Positions 10,478 to 22,151 of a stretch of DNA of 64,000 nucleotides are shown here, one piece after another. The position numbers were made by a program, and so were the translations under genes. Under the pieces are notes generated by a model. That model did no database searches, had not been told where the DNA came from, and saw nothing but the letters and a program-made list of their open reading frames with translations. Each line of letters opens with the position of its first letter. The stretch's first letter is position 1. The DNA is from Arachnopeziza araneosa (Eukaryota > Ascomycota > Leotiomycetes > Helotiales > Arachnopezizaceae): assembly GCA_003988855.1 (NCBI GenBank), contig QYAI01000004.1, positions 310,001-374,000 of the forward strand. Reading direction: 5' to 3'.

Positions 10478-12144
10478 ATGGCATCATGGCTAGTCACGCT
10501 TCTCGCGGCGACGACCGTGGTCTCACCCGTCTATTCGTCGCCGACATCAAGAGCATCACCTACGGTCCTTCAACCTACACCACCTATGGGTATGAGCTTC
10601 CTGTTGTTTTCCAAGTGTGAAATTGACAACATTAAGGCTTCAACGATTGGTCTGCCTTTATGTGTGGTCTCAATGAATCTGTATTTATTGAAACTGCGAA
10701 TGCCATGGTCAAGAATGGATTGCTTAAAGCAGGTTACAATCGGATCAATCTTGATGATTGCTGGAGTACAATGGAGCGTGCAAAGAATGGATCTATGCAG
10801 TGGAATCCTGAAAAATTCCCTCGTGGTTTGCCGTGGCTGACGAGCTATCTCAAGCGTCTTGGGTTCTTGCCGGGAATCTATACAGATGCTGGAAACCTAA
10901 GCTGCGGCGGCTACCCGGGAGCTTATGGCCACGAAGAGCTAGATGCCAAAACCTTTGCTGACTGGGGCTTTACATATCTCAAATTAGATGGTTGCAATAT
11001 GCCTGCTGCAACAGAGCCGGAATACAAGAAAGTGTATGGCCATTGGCATGAAATCTTGAGCAATCAGTCATCACCAATGGTTTTCTCGGAATCGGCTCCC
11101 GCGTATTTTGCTGAGGCAGACAATCTCACCGATTGGTACTCGGTCATGGATTGGGTTCCACAGTACGGCCAGCTTGCAAGACATTCTCGAGATACCCTCG
11201 TTTTCAACTCAACGAGTTATTGGCCAAATATTACAGGATGGGACAGCATTCTCTTTAACTACGGCCAAGAAGTGAGATTAGCAAGATACCAAAAGCCGGG
11301 ATACTTCAATGACCCCGACTTCCTGAACGTTGATCATTTTGATTATACGCTTGACGAAAAGAAATCGCACTTCGCTATTTGGGCCTCACTTTCTGCCCCT
11401 CTGATTATTTCTGCTTGGATTCCAGGTTTCAGCGCAGAAGAGATAGAATACCTTACAAACAAAGATATCATCGCTGTAGACCAAGATCCATTAGCACTGC
11501 AAGCGACACTGGTTAGCCAAGATGGAACTTGGGATATTTTGACCAAAAATCTTGCTAATGGAAATCGGTTATTGACCATCGTCAATCGAGGTAGCGAAGT
11601 CTCAAACTACAGCGTATCATTTGAAAGATTGGGATTCGCAGTAGGTGATATCATGGAAGTCAAAGACCTCTGGACGAAAGGGACAAGCATATTTCATGGC
11701 TATGTTGAAGCGACAAACGTACCTTCGCATGGTACTGCAATCTTCAGTGTCGCAGCCCCAGGCGACGTCATTCCAACTGGTATGATCTTCAATACATATT
11801 CTCTACATACTTTGACCTCATCTGCCAAAGGCCTTCATTGGGTCAATTCGACTGCTGATGATGGCCAAGTATGGCTCACTAAGGATGATGGTTCTATCAC
11901 GAGTCTTTTCGATGGAGACACTTGCCTAACAGACGAAGGCAGAGGAAAGGTTGCGATGAAAGACTGTACAGGCGACGCGAGCCAGCTCTGGGATTATCTT
12001 TATTCTGGCAATCTTCGAAGTCGGAATTCGAGCCTATGTCTCGTTGAAGGCCGACATGGGTCAGTAGGAGTGAAAAAGTGCTTGTACGAAACGAATAGTC
12101 AGGTGTTCGGTCTTCCAAGTGGAGTCACAATACTGCAAAGTTAA
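10478..12144 (+). CDS. GH27 alpha-galactosidase with C-terminal ricin-type beta-trefoil
   Basis: Secreted enzyme releasing terminal alpha-galactose from galacto-oligosaccharides and galactomannan. Exons 10478-10589 and 10637-12144; the 47-nt intron joins TPPMG to FNDWSAF, the GH27 opening motif. 539 aa with signal peptide MASWLVTLLAATTVVSPVYS. The nucleophile is the Asp of KLDGCN (~155) and the acid/base Asp lies in DPDFLNV (~263-265). After the catalytic barrel and its beta-sandwich, the last ~130 residues contain CLTDEGR, SQLWDY and LCLVEG, as in ricin-B/CBM13 lectin domains; fungal AglA-type enzymes share this arrangement. It converges on the next gene with 69 bp between stops. Confidence 0.93.
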
Positions 12145-12213
12145 TGAATGAAAGCTATCAAGTCAATACAATTAAAAAGTATTCTGCTCTTGCATGATCT
12201 CCTGGCAAACATA

Positions 12214-13343
12214 TCACCAGTCAAATCTTTCGTCCACAAGAGTTTCACTTAACTCCCAAAGCTTACTTTGATTTTCCTTGCTTGTTGCATTTTGGGGTGG
12301 GTCTTGATCCCATACGCCACCGTCAACCAAGTAAGCGCCATTTTCACTTTCGATCTCGGGATCTAACGCAGCTACTAAAGTGGTGGAGCAGCCTTGTTGC
12401 AATGTCTTTTGGGTGGGGCGTGTGAACTCTCTCCCTACAGCCTTTTCTGCTGCAGCGGCTCTGGCCAAACCGTCTTGTAGTAAAGCTTCATTTCCAATCA
12501 TATGTAATTGGAGTCCGGAACGTATAGCTATAAAAACCATCAGCACTTGAAGTCTTGAAGCATAGTGCAAGACTACTTACATCCTGGATGCAAAGAATAA
12601 GCAAATGATCCATATTTCTTCAATTTTGTCGCAAGCGCGTGAGCAAAGAGAATCATTGCAGATTTGGATTGACCATAAGCTTCCCACTCATTATAAACAT
12701 TCCCATCCTGTTTGAAGATTTGTCAACACTAACAGACTTTCTAAGTGATTGGTACTATACCTGAAAATTTATATCCTCGAACCTCACTCTCCCACTTCTA
12801 TGCGCAGAACTGCTCACACACACGATCCTAGCACCCTTTCCTGCTTCCAGAACCTGAGAAACCAGCAAATTCGCCAACAGAAAGTGCCCAACATAATTTG
12901 TTGCAAACTGCAACTCTATACCGTCCTCGCTCTTGCCATAAGGACAGACCATGATCGCCGCATTGAGAATCAAAATGTCGATCTTCGGTGCCAGGCCCTT
13001 GATGATCGCAGCAGCTTTCCGTACCGAAGATTGGGACGCGAGATCCAAAAGAACAAACTTCGTTGTCACAGTGGGGAATCGGCTCTCTATTGTGGCTATT
13101 ACTGGAGCTACCTTGGCTTCGCTGCGGCCGGCGAGAATGAGAAGTGCTGGAGACCCAGCGGCTAAAGAAATGGCTGTTTCTGCTCCAATGCCGCCTATCG
13201 AGGGTCCAGTGATAACAACTGCAGGTTGTAAGGAAATCGCTTCCATTTTCAGGTCAAGGGCACTTACTTGTCTTCCCTCTCACTCTTTCCTTGAACGCCT
13301 CGACAACTTCATTTCCAGTCGTTGTGAAACCCCAGCGAGTCAT
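12214..13343 (-). CDS. Short-chain dehydrogenase/reductase
   Basis: Classical-type SDR, 324 aa, four exons: 13343-13268, 13218-12761, 12707-12581, 12527-12214; introns 49, 53 and 53 nt. The first join restores VRGKTIVITGPSIGGIGAET, placing the TGxxxGxG dinucleotide-binding loop at ~27-34. LNAAIM follows the beta4 strand, SSSAHRSG carries the catalytic Ser region, and YGQSK gives the Tyr-x3-Lys pair. It resembles the fungal branch related to retinol dehydrogenase and WW-domain oxidoreductases; the substrate is unknown. Neighbours give no pathway clue. Starting at ATG 13246 would lose the N-terminal strand, so the upstream exon is preferred. Confidence 0.9.
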
Positions 13344-14623
13344 TCTGAGAAACTGCAGACGATAATGGCTTGTTTTGGATTATCGAAACTTCAGATCCTA
13401 CGAGAAGGGTTTGCTTTTGTACTCGGCGGCCTACCGATGGATGCAAGAATCCGATGTAGACGGCCGCATGCAGGTACGATAATGCGGTAATCAAGCGGGC
13501 ATGCGGCCGATGTAGTTGCAAGAGGATTTAAGTCCGCGTCTTAAGTCCATAGATTTCACAGCTCATCCCCAATAATGTCATACCTGCAGCTGGCTTGTGA
13601 AGATTATCACAGATCTGTCGCTCCACCTCCGCCTCTTGATAATAACTTATATCATTTGCCACTCTTTAGTCATCCCATCCTTTTCAGCATTTCATGTTAG
13701 GTCTGGTGCAGGACAGGACAGGATCAAGGTTCCTCTCCTGACTGCTGCATGCTCAGACTTATAGGCCTTTTGCTCCTGAAAAAGTCGTTGTCGTTCTGAG
13801 TGGCGCCTACCTCGGATTGAAAGAGAGAGGATTTTCACATCCCGAAGACCCGGCTTCCTGAGGTCTACAGGTAGTGTATCTCTTGGTTATCCGGATCATT
13901 CGTGAGAAGGGAGGCTATCGGTGAGATGAGAGTAAGAGACTGGCTACTCAGCTACTTTACGGTCTCAATGAATCCTCACCCTCTTTTTATGACGCACGCT
14001 CATCAGACATCGAGGATCGAAGTTTCCAAGTCAACCGCCTCTCACAAGAGTGCTCGATTTTTATCCATAATGAATCATCTTCCAATACCATCGTACATCT
14101 CCATCTATACCTTATAGTCCCATAACTTCTGCACTCACTTCGGAATCACTTATTCTTGCATCTAGACCCATGCGTCGCGAAAGCGATAAGACTAATATCA
14201 AGGTCAACTAGGAGACTTTTCGTGTGCATCTGATCAAGGAGCTCGTACTTGATTTGAAATTACGTCGGTGGCATTGAATTTGTCGGCTTCAAGGTATTCT
14301 CAAGGTCAATTCCCCATACCAAAGAACTTCACAAATAAAAACGAATATTCGAAGTGGCCTTTCATTGGTTCAATTCGTAGTATATTACATACCTATCCTC
14401 TGGACCCAACTATCAACTATGAGGCCCATTCGAGCACGTAGCTCGTGCAAAAGAAGAAGAAGGGTATCATCACATGCCCAATCCTCGTTTCATGACCATC
14501 TGCCATGTGTATTTTGCTCCAAACCTGCACAAATCCACCCATATATTCATGCATAATCCCATGAAACCAACCAATTTTATATACCAGAAGATAACTCCAA
14601 ACAATACAAGAATGCACAGTGAA
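13344..14623. other. Intergenic, no gene recognised
   Basis: Contains the SDR promoter at its left and the 3' flank of the copper-fist gene at its right. The few short open frames resemble nothing known. Confidence 0.6.
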
Positions 14624-16451
14624 TCATAATCCTGACGAAGATCCGCCCTTATGTATTTCGCACCCGATGCACTGGCAGTCATCGCCACATGGACAACTAT
14701 ACGTATCACCTCCGCAGCCATCTGAAGGGAAGTTGTAGTTGACAAAAAAGAAATCATTCGCAGAGAGAGTTTGCTCTTCTCCATTTCCAGATGCCGTGCT
14801 CGACGGTGTGTGAACCTTGGGAGAGGCAAGCGGATCCGTCGTTGCCTGAATGCCGATTGCAACATTTCCATTGGTATGAGCGGTGCTAAATAATTCGCTT
14901 GGTGTTGAATGTTCGAGAGACATACTTTCCCAAGCAGAGCGAACGTAATTTTGTGTTGCGTCATTGTAAGGATGAGCTGCGCATCCTATACACTGACAAC
15001 CATCTCCACAACTACAGGAATGCATTGTATTAAGAGTCCCAGACAGTAGCGGAGCATCGAAAGGTACGTGTTCCTGAGGTAGAATGGGCTGTTGATTATA
15101 GTTTCCGTCGCGGACGTTCTGTCGCCATGCGGATGCCTGCAAAGGGTTTTGAAAAGAGCCGTAGGTGGCAGGATAAGTGAATACAGTTGTCTGCGGCGGG
15201 TATGGCTGATAGAACGGAGTGGTGAAATTTACGCCATTTTGAGGTAATATTTGGTGAGCTACCTGCGGAGTGCCAACATTTGACATTGGCTCTTCCTTTA
15301 AACTAGGTTGGGACTTCGAGGAGCAGCAACTTGGCGTTTGAGACTCTAGAATCTCCGATAATGAACTCGAACTCGAGCTTTGACTATGAGTCTTCTTTGG
15401 GGCACAGCAGGATCCTCCATTCATTGATGATTTACGCGATCGATTCCCATTCGCCATTGGATGGCCGTTGTGACTGTAAGTACTGCCATTGGTAAAAGGC
15501 TCAGAGTTTTCGTTCTCACTCTTTGGAGGCGCGCAACAAGAGCCACCATTTGCTTCAGCTTTAGTACCATTATAATGTGCTATGCTAGCGTCTGGAAACC
15601 CATATACTCCACCATTGACAAATTTGGTTTCCCCATTAGCAAAGAATGTCGGTGTGGCCAAAGGACTCTCCATCACATGTTCGAGGCCGCTGTCTGCTAG
15701 GATACCATTGTATCCATTCGTACTAGTGGTGACAGGTGTTCGAGAGATAGTCTCATCGATACTTTGCCGATGCGGAGGGGGCTGCATGGGGATAGGAACA
15801 TATTGTGGTTGGAGGTTTGCGTACTGCACTGGCATGTTGTAGTTGGGTGCCTCAGTCGACGTCGGGTACCCGTTCGAGATAGTGATGGGAACATTGTGCG
15901 GAAGGATATTGATTTGGTTAACGTCCATTCTTTGTATATTCGCAGGATCAAAAGACTGTTTCCGACTAGATCCAGGTCGCTGCTGGCTTGGCTTGACGAC
16001 TTTGAAAGTCGCTTTGGAGGGAGAAGGGAGGTCTGCAAGGGCGGAGTGTGAGGATTTGGATACAGGTGCAGTACTTCCTGATGCATTGCTGCCACAACGG
16101 CATGCTTGCTTCCTTGGTATCGCAGCGGTGACACTCGAGCTCCCACATCCACACGTCTGGTCCCGAGGGTGTGGGCAAGCGCTCAGTGGCCGCCCAGGTT
16201 TTCTCACTGGAACCATCAGTCTCTCGTTCGCATGGGTACATTTTGTTGATCGATGGCCTCGGATACATGGCTCACTGAGGTATATACGTTAGTAGAGAGA
16301 TCCTTCAGGAATAGGTTCCCCGCCAAAAGTAAAGTGCACTACTGGATCTTGGATGAGGCTCAAGAAGAGGCCGCCCAACCTAGCCTTGCCAAGATAGTAT
16401 AATACGAGGAGAGACATACCAGGCCATCTTCATACCATTGATCAAAGGCAT
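14624..16451 (-). CDS. Copper-fist transcription factor, cysteine-rich (Mac1/Cuf1/GRISEA type)
   Basis: Nuclear copper-sensing regulator, 560 aa. A 32-nt first exon (16451-16420) joins exon 2 (16274-14624) across a 145-nt intron to give MACEPCIRGHRSTKCTHANE, the copper fist: C-x2-C-x8-C-x-H followed by the RKPGRPLSACPH AT-hook-like motif. CGCG and CRCG pairs follow. The middle is Ser/Asn/Pro-rich with three Cys-pair patches (SCCAPPKSE, SCCAPKKTH, SCCSSK). Near the C-terminus two near-identical blocks occur, CSCGDGCQCIGC (~458) and CPCGDDCQCIGC (~540), resembling the Cu(I)-cluster Cys motifs of Mac1/Cuf1. Targets would be copper uptake genes by family precedent; none is visible in this window. 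Long intron 1 makes the first exon easy to miss. Confidence 0.92.
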
Positions 16452-18130
16452 ATCAGCAACTATCGGCGTACGCCGTAGATGCAGGTTTTCCAATCAAGGT
16501 CACGCCCGGTAGGCTTCGAGTAGTTCACCAAGTCCTAATAGACTCAAAATCTAGTCGGCCTTGTCGCAAAGCGTCTTAGATGGGCAGTCTGCATGAACAG
16601 GTGCTACAAATCAATCTAATAGCAATATACGTATCAGGTAAAGCGTCTGCGGTGCCGTATGGAACAGCGGGGGCGTTCTGGAGATTCGATTAACCAGATC
16701 GTTGGGATTGGGTGATGATCGTGGAATCTGCGCCAAAAGCTTCGGCCATACAGTGAGAAGTGAAGGCTGCGATGGAGGAAGAAGAGGGAGTTTGAGCTGA
16801 TTTAGCTTCAGAGGGGTCAGCGAAAAGATATCTTGCAGCGGAGATCCATTAAAACGAAGTCCATGGGGGCAATCCGAGCTGACAGACTTCGAGGATGGGA
16901 AGGCTGAGGTTAGACTTACAAAGAACGGCTTCGTGATGGTGGAGAGGGCGCCGATTCGCAGACACCTGAGCCCTGCTCGAAGACTGCCAACATAAACCTG
17001 ATCAGAGACCGAAGGATGCCAGCAGCGTCGTGATCTCTGAATCGAAACGGACTGGGTGAAAAGATGGCACCATGATCAATCCAGGACGTCTTTTTGGTGG
17101 AGGAAGTCTCGGTGGGGAGAGGCAGGTCGGGGGATGGAGAGGATGAGCACGTTTTGATAGGTCACACAGCGCCCTGCTCAAGCCTCTGCAGGCCCTGCCG
17201 AGTCAAACCAGCGCCTGAGCAACCCCTAGCCACAGAAGGCTACAAGTATCCGTGCCTCTGCCGCTCTGGGGGGGCCAGTGGGACGTGTGAGCTCGCTGGT
17301 GGTGGACGCAGGGCGCGGGTGTCAGAGGGACTTGGAAGGGTCAAAAGCCCTCTTGGACGACGGACATTTAGTGGGGTAGCGTCCGTTGACGTTGCTGCTG
17401 AACCGTTCTCCTCATGGCTATGGCTGACGATAGCGATCAGGGCTTTGCTTTGCAGTATGAAACTCCAAGCGCTCTAGGTGCCAAAGCGACGACGCAAGTG
17501 CAAGGCCGCATGGTCTGTCTGTCTGTCTGTCTGTCTGTCTGCCTGTCTGCCTCCTTCAATTCAACCGACCCGTCTCTAGGGGTTCTGGGTTCCTTCCCCT
17601 CGGGATTTGCGCGGCACTCTCAGGAACTGGAAGGAAGAAGCGGGCGAATCTGGCTGCATTTCGAAATCATCCAATATAGGTGGGGATGGCAGATGGAGGG
17701 GTGCGAGGCAGTGGCCCAGCTCAATCAGGAAATGCCGGGGCGGGAAACTTGCATCGGGCCACGCCTTGCACCGTCTATCCTGCGTTTTCACTCTCTTCAG
17801 GCACCAGGGCGAACCCACGAAAGCGCTCTTCCAGAGCTTGAATCATTGCATTTTGGCTTCTCAAGACTCTGCATACGCTGTTTGGCCACGGTTCCGACTA
17901 CCTATCGAAACATCTTGCGCGAAAAGAGTTCCAGACTTGGCCGACCAAGAATCCGCTACGCCGAATCAATGGCACCCGAGCACAACCAATTCTAACCTCC
18001 AGGTATCTGTGCTAAATCCGGACCCCATAACATTTATCATCGCTGACCGATTCAGCAGCTTCCACACTCGGCGCCTCTCGTATTTTCAAGGGAGCGGAGC
18101 TGCAATTGAGCCCACGTGATCATCTCAGGA
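16452..18130. other. Long intergenic region between divergent genes
   Basis: 1.7 kb between the copper-fist factor (minus) and the EFM7-like gene (plus). It contains a tetranucleotide repeat; open frames of 127-193 codons at 17094-18119 overlap one another in different frames and show no family features. Confidence 0.6.
17513..17552. repeat. GTCT tetranucleotide microsatellite
   Basis: Seven perfect GTCT units followed by three interrupted GCCT/GTCT units. Confidence 0.9.
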
Positions 18131-18901
18131 ATGACAGACCCTGACTCAGATACGGAGGCTTTGGACCTCTTCGTGGAGCCATCAGACTACTACCCACCAT
18201 CGCCAAAGCCTACGACAGAATCCCACACGCTGCTCTCGGGTCGCACACTCACCGTACGACTGGTGGGCCACAACCCCTTGTGGGGTCATCATCTCTGGAA
18301 CGCAGGCCGATTGATCAGTACATATCTCGAGAGGAATCCTTCTCTCATTGAGGATAAGACTGTACTTGAGCTAGGTGCTGGTGCCGGGTTGCCGAGTTTG
18401 GTGTGCGCTGAGGTCGGAGCAAGGACAGTTGTTGTCACGGATTATCCTGACCCGGACTTGGTCGAGAATCTGATTACGAATGTTGACACCTATTACAAGA
18501 GCAAGGGAACTCGAGAAAGGAAGATTGTGGCAAAAGGTTATTGCTGGGGAGCAGATCCTTCAATCCTTTTATCTCAGCTAGCTGACTTGTCACCACCCGG
18601 CTTCGATGTTCTGATACTGGCTGACTTATTATTCAATCACTCTGAGCATGGAAAACTCATCTCTACGGTTCAGAACACGCTAAAGAAATCCAAAGAAGCT
18701 AAAGCTCTAGTGTTCTTTACGCCCTATCGACCATGGCTGTATGACAAAGACATGGCCTTCTTCGATCTGGCCAGAGAGCAAGGAATGGAAGTGGAGAAAG
18801 TGCTAGAGGAAAAGATGGCCAAGGTCATGTTTGAGGAAGATCGAGGTGATGAAGAGCTAAGAAGGACAGTCTTTGGATTTGTGGTCAGATGGAAGTTGTA
18901 A
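18131..18901 (+). CDS. EFM7: EFM7-like protein N-terminal and lysine methyltransferase
   Basis: SAM-dependent methyltransferase of the seven-beta-strand class, 256 aa, single exon. The start at 18131 gives MTDPDSDTEALDLFVEPSDY; an earlier in-frame codon is not ATG. Motif I is LELGAGAGLPSL (~82-93), preceded by NPLWGHHLWNAG typical of the METTL21/NNT1 group, and the post-I acidic residue lies in VVVTDYPDPDL. Yeast Efm7 (formerly Nnt1) methylates the N-terminal Gly and adjacent Lys of eEF1A; that role is inferred here by family resemblance. Stops of this gene and the next converge with only 25 bp between. Confidence 0.9.
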   Translation: MTDPDSDTEALDLFVEPSDYYPPSPKPTTESHTLLSGRTLTVRLVGHNPLWGHHLWNAGRLISTYLERNPSLIEDKTVLELGAGAGLPSLVCAEVGARTVVVTDYPDPDLVENLITNVDTYYKSKGTRERKIVAKGYCWGADPSILLSQLADLSPPGFDVLILADLLFNHSEHGKLISTVQNTLKKSKEAKALVFFTPYRPWLYDKDMAFFDLAREQGMEVEKVLEEKMAKVMFEEDRGDEELRRTVFGFVVRWKL

Positions 18902-18926
18902 CCACTTCCAATAGGCCTTAGTATTG

Positions 18927-19895
18927 TCAAGTCTTCTTCACTTCGGCAGCAGCTCTAGCCGCCCTAATCTCTTTCAGACGCTCAAAGAGGCTCAGATCCA
19001 GGGCTATTGGGTTTCCCATCCATGTCGCTCTCTGTGTGTGGTCTCTATATCCGTCTGACGGCTCTCCCTTGTCATCGACGGTATTGGGATGGATGAGCAC
19101 GCTCAATGGACCCCGATTTATGACCAGCCATGGAATAAACGCACCAAACTGTGCTGGCGTGAAGAGGTTGACTTCAAACATGGCGATAGGGTGAGGTCCA
19201 ATTGGTCTATCCCAGAATGTGTAGATTCGAAGCTCAGGAACTAGGGCAGTTATTCCATGGTCAAAGAAATGATGGAGAGTTTATACATTCGTAACGGATC
19301 CGCTGCCAAAGCTCCTTTGCAAATTGACTTTGGTTGGAATTGGCTTGGAAGTAGTAGATATGAATATCACTAACAATTCATCAGCAGCGGCCTGCATATA
19401 CCAGAGCCAGATACGTACAATCCGCCACGTCTTCCGTTGTCCAATGGTTCAGTAAATCTTTCGTAGCTTGTGCTAAGTACTCCAGTTTTGGGATTGACAA
19501 AACCTAGGAGTTCAACAAGTTAGGCTATGGAATTAAATTCTCGATCGTAGTCGGGCGGTAGTATGCATAGCTAGGTAACTCCAAGCATGTTCATGACGCT
19601 CAAAAAGCTTGTGCGAGCTGTATTGACTAAGAAGGTATCCGCTTACTCTTGCCATCTACCATCGAATTAGCATTGTAAATAGCTGGGATTTGTCAAGGAA
19701 GTATTGAGTCTAGGAACAAGGCCAAGAAGAAAATATGTAGAATTAACAATTGTGAAGCTTTGGAACCTTGATACAAAACAACAGGAGTTTATTATTGGAA
19801 CAAGCCTCACCTTCAGCCTTCTCATCCGGTAATGCAGGGGCATTTTCGTAACCCGCAAGAGGTGAAGGATAGCTGTATTTGGAGGGATCTGCCAT
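18927..19895 (-). CDS. DOPA 4,5-dioxygenase family protein
   Basis: Extradiol-type ring-cleavage family (DOPA_dioxygen), 191 aa. Five exons: 19895-19811, 19655-19647 (9 nt), 19503-19419, 19369-19287, 19240-18927. Splicing yields LDNGRRGGFDIHIYYFQ, then YEFPELRIYTFWDRPIGPHP, then LIHPNT and YRDHTQRATWMG; the His residues in HIYY, IGPHP, HPNT and DHT match the metal-site pattern. Each junction was chosen because it restores frame and these motifs. The tiny exon 2 adds three residues without changing frame and is flanked by GCTAAT...TAG and GTAAGC. Substrate in fungi is generally unknown; betalain-type DOPA cleavage should not be assumed. Confidence 0.88.
19647..19655 (-). other. Putative 9-nt microexon of the DOPA-dioxygenase-like gene
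   Basis: Upstream intron (155 nt) ends GCTAATTCGATGGTAG; downstream intron (143 nt) begins GTAAGC and ends with CCTAACTTG...CTAG. Skipping it would leave one 307-nt intron, far longer than the others seen here, and stays in frame. Confidence 0.7.
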
Positions 19896-22032
19896 GCCTT
19901 TTTCCCACTCCTGTATTTCTCGGTGGATATGCTGCGGACTCTGACAACTGAAAGCTACTCTCCGATGAAGAAGAGAGGAAGTATCAACTAGGGAAGAGAA
20001 TCAGGTACCACAAGGCTGGGGGGAATGACGACCCCTCCATCACCAAAGGCGCAATGGGCCCGCTGATCTTCAAGCTAGATTCCGCGTTTGTAAGCCGCCT
20101 GGAAAACATTTCCAATGTTTGCAAATCAAGAGGGATTTTGGTGTTGGAATCGCCATGAGTGTCTGGTTTTTATTCTACGAGTATTATGATTTGATGTACC
20201 TGCTTATGCGCATGCTATATCGAGTGCAACGATCATCACTAGCCATGTCCAGTAAGAGATATCTCTACGTTTTCGGTCTCAAAGTGCAACTTATCCTGGC
20301 TCATCAAGGTCTCTAGTACTTACTGTAGTCTGAATTGCGCGAAAAATGATCGAACGATCCTTTTCCTTTGGACCGTTGAGAGGTACCACAAGAAGATCCT
20401 ACAGCCAGGCCGAGTCAAAGAGGGGCGACCACTTATCCCTATGAGATACGATCATCGATGCTGGTGGTGGGCAAGTCCGACTCCTACGATGCTCATGGTC
20501 GGGACTGGAACTGTTTACCCAATAATCTCATGGATGAACCATCCCTGAGCTTTGTCTTCGTCTCTTCAGACCACCATCATCTCCTCTGATCCCGAACTTT
20601 CATTCGATGAAGCTGACCCAGATGCTCACATCCTAGCGAGCACGCTTCCCAAAGAGTCCACGCCTATGCAAGTCCACACCCCCCAACAACGATGTCTCCC
20701 GCGTCTTCCTTGTGCAGTTCTCGGATATATTGTTGCCCGATTCCATACTCGGTATTTTTATTCATGCTTCAAGGGATGACCCTAGGGTTTTCATGTTCTC
20801 GTTCTATTTCTGTGCCTCCGCATCCCGTGTGTCTGTCGCTCAGAATAAGCAAGAAAAAAAGGGTGGTTGGAGCGCATTCGTTCCTCTTCGCGCTCTTCAG
20901 TTCAGAGTCCTTCTGAAGGTTCTGGGTCTGGCCGGTGAAGGCTCGGAAGATTGCGTGCATTTTCAATACTTGGGTTGGTGATTTTGGGCGTCCAATACCT
21001 AGCGAGGTGGCCTGACTTGAGTGCCATGCGATTCGCCGATCCAAAAGCCTCGTCTGATGATCTTTCGAATTTGGTGTTTGCAGAGCCGCAAGTCTCGTTG
21101 GGACGGTCTCGAATTGGTAATCATTTTGCCTTCCGATAAGCTTTTATCCACATGGCTTGATACTGATTCTCATGGCCGTGGATGGTGAAGCTGTTGCTGG
21201 AGTTGGGGGCGGCTGATCGCCCGAGGTCTGGATACATGTGAGACCTGCGAGGATAGAAGTACTGTGATCTTGCGAAGAGGATATCGCTATGTCACGAACT
21301 TCTCTCTGTTATCACCACAGCATTAATTCACTGTCAGTCCATGGTATCCCGGCGGCACATACAAAGAGAGTCTTGGGTTGAAGGAAAGGGGGAAGTGTTT
21401 GACGACACGGAACCCTCGGGCATGAACCAATCAAACACCCTTCCTGGCTACGTTTCGACCTTTGACACGGAGAAATTTGAAATGGAAACGCTGCATCCTC
21501 GCTCGCAGTCCCAGGAGATTGATAGACGCAAGGTGGCGATGTCGTTAAAGTCACAGTGTTTCCCAGATAATTTCTTCACATCTTCCTCATCATCGTTCTA
21601 GGCGTCTTGGCAAGGGCTCTAACGCTAGAAATCGATGAAGGCGTAACGCCTTCGAGCCGAATTCTGACCCCAAATCAAGCCACGATTTCCGGACTGAGTT
21701 CCCCCACAAGCCTGGGACTTTCCCGTACACGTCCCTACCCTGTGCCGTCATCTTCCCACCCCAAAATCTAGGGCCTGTGTAACGCTTCCTCCTTTTCCGT
21801 TGAAGAGAGAAACTTATCCTACCGATCTCCCAGCGAATGCAAGACCTGCAGACCGGTGTGACAATGGCGCGTTAGCAGGGCCCAGCCGCTGAAGGCATCG
21901 AAATCTCGGAAACACCGACTCTGGGCGCACAACGACTAGAAGCGACAGGGCAATCTTTAAAGTCCCACAGCGACCCCGAGTATTAGATCTCGTCTCTCTT
22001 CGACGCCGCCGGCACGTTTGCTACATTGAGCG
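19896..22032. other. Long divergent intergenic region
   Basis: About 2.1 kb upstream of both the dioxygenase-like gene (minus) and the Zn2Cys6 factor (plus). No coding sequence recognised. Confidence 0.6.
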
Positions 22033-22113
22033 ATGCTACAAAGCATTCGGAATCGTTTGAACGAGAACGTTTATCGGCCGATTGTGCGCATCAGACATTA
22101 CTGTAGAGGTTGA
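22033..22113 (+). other. Possible upstream ORF of the Zn2Cys6 factor
   Basis: ATG with 26 sense codons and a TGA 38 bases before the main ATG at 22152. Whether it is transcribed depends on the unknown start site. Confidence 0.35.
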
Positions 22114-22151
22114 ACCCAGATCACTGTTATCTCCCGTGTCACGAGACGCAA

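Noticed and set aside
17094..18119. Overlapping open frames of 127-193 codons upstream of the EFM7-like gene
   Set aside because: Different frames overlap each other, one runs through a microsatellite, and none shows a family motif.
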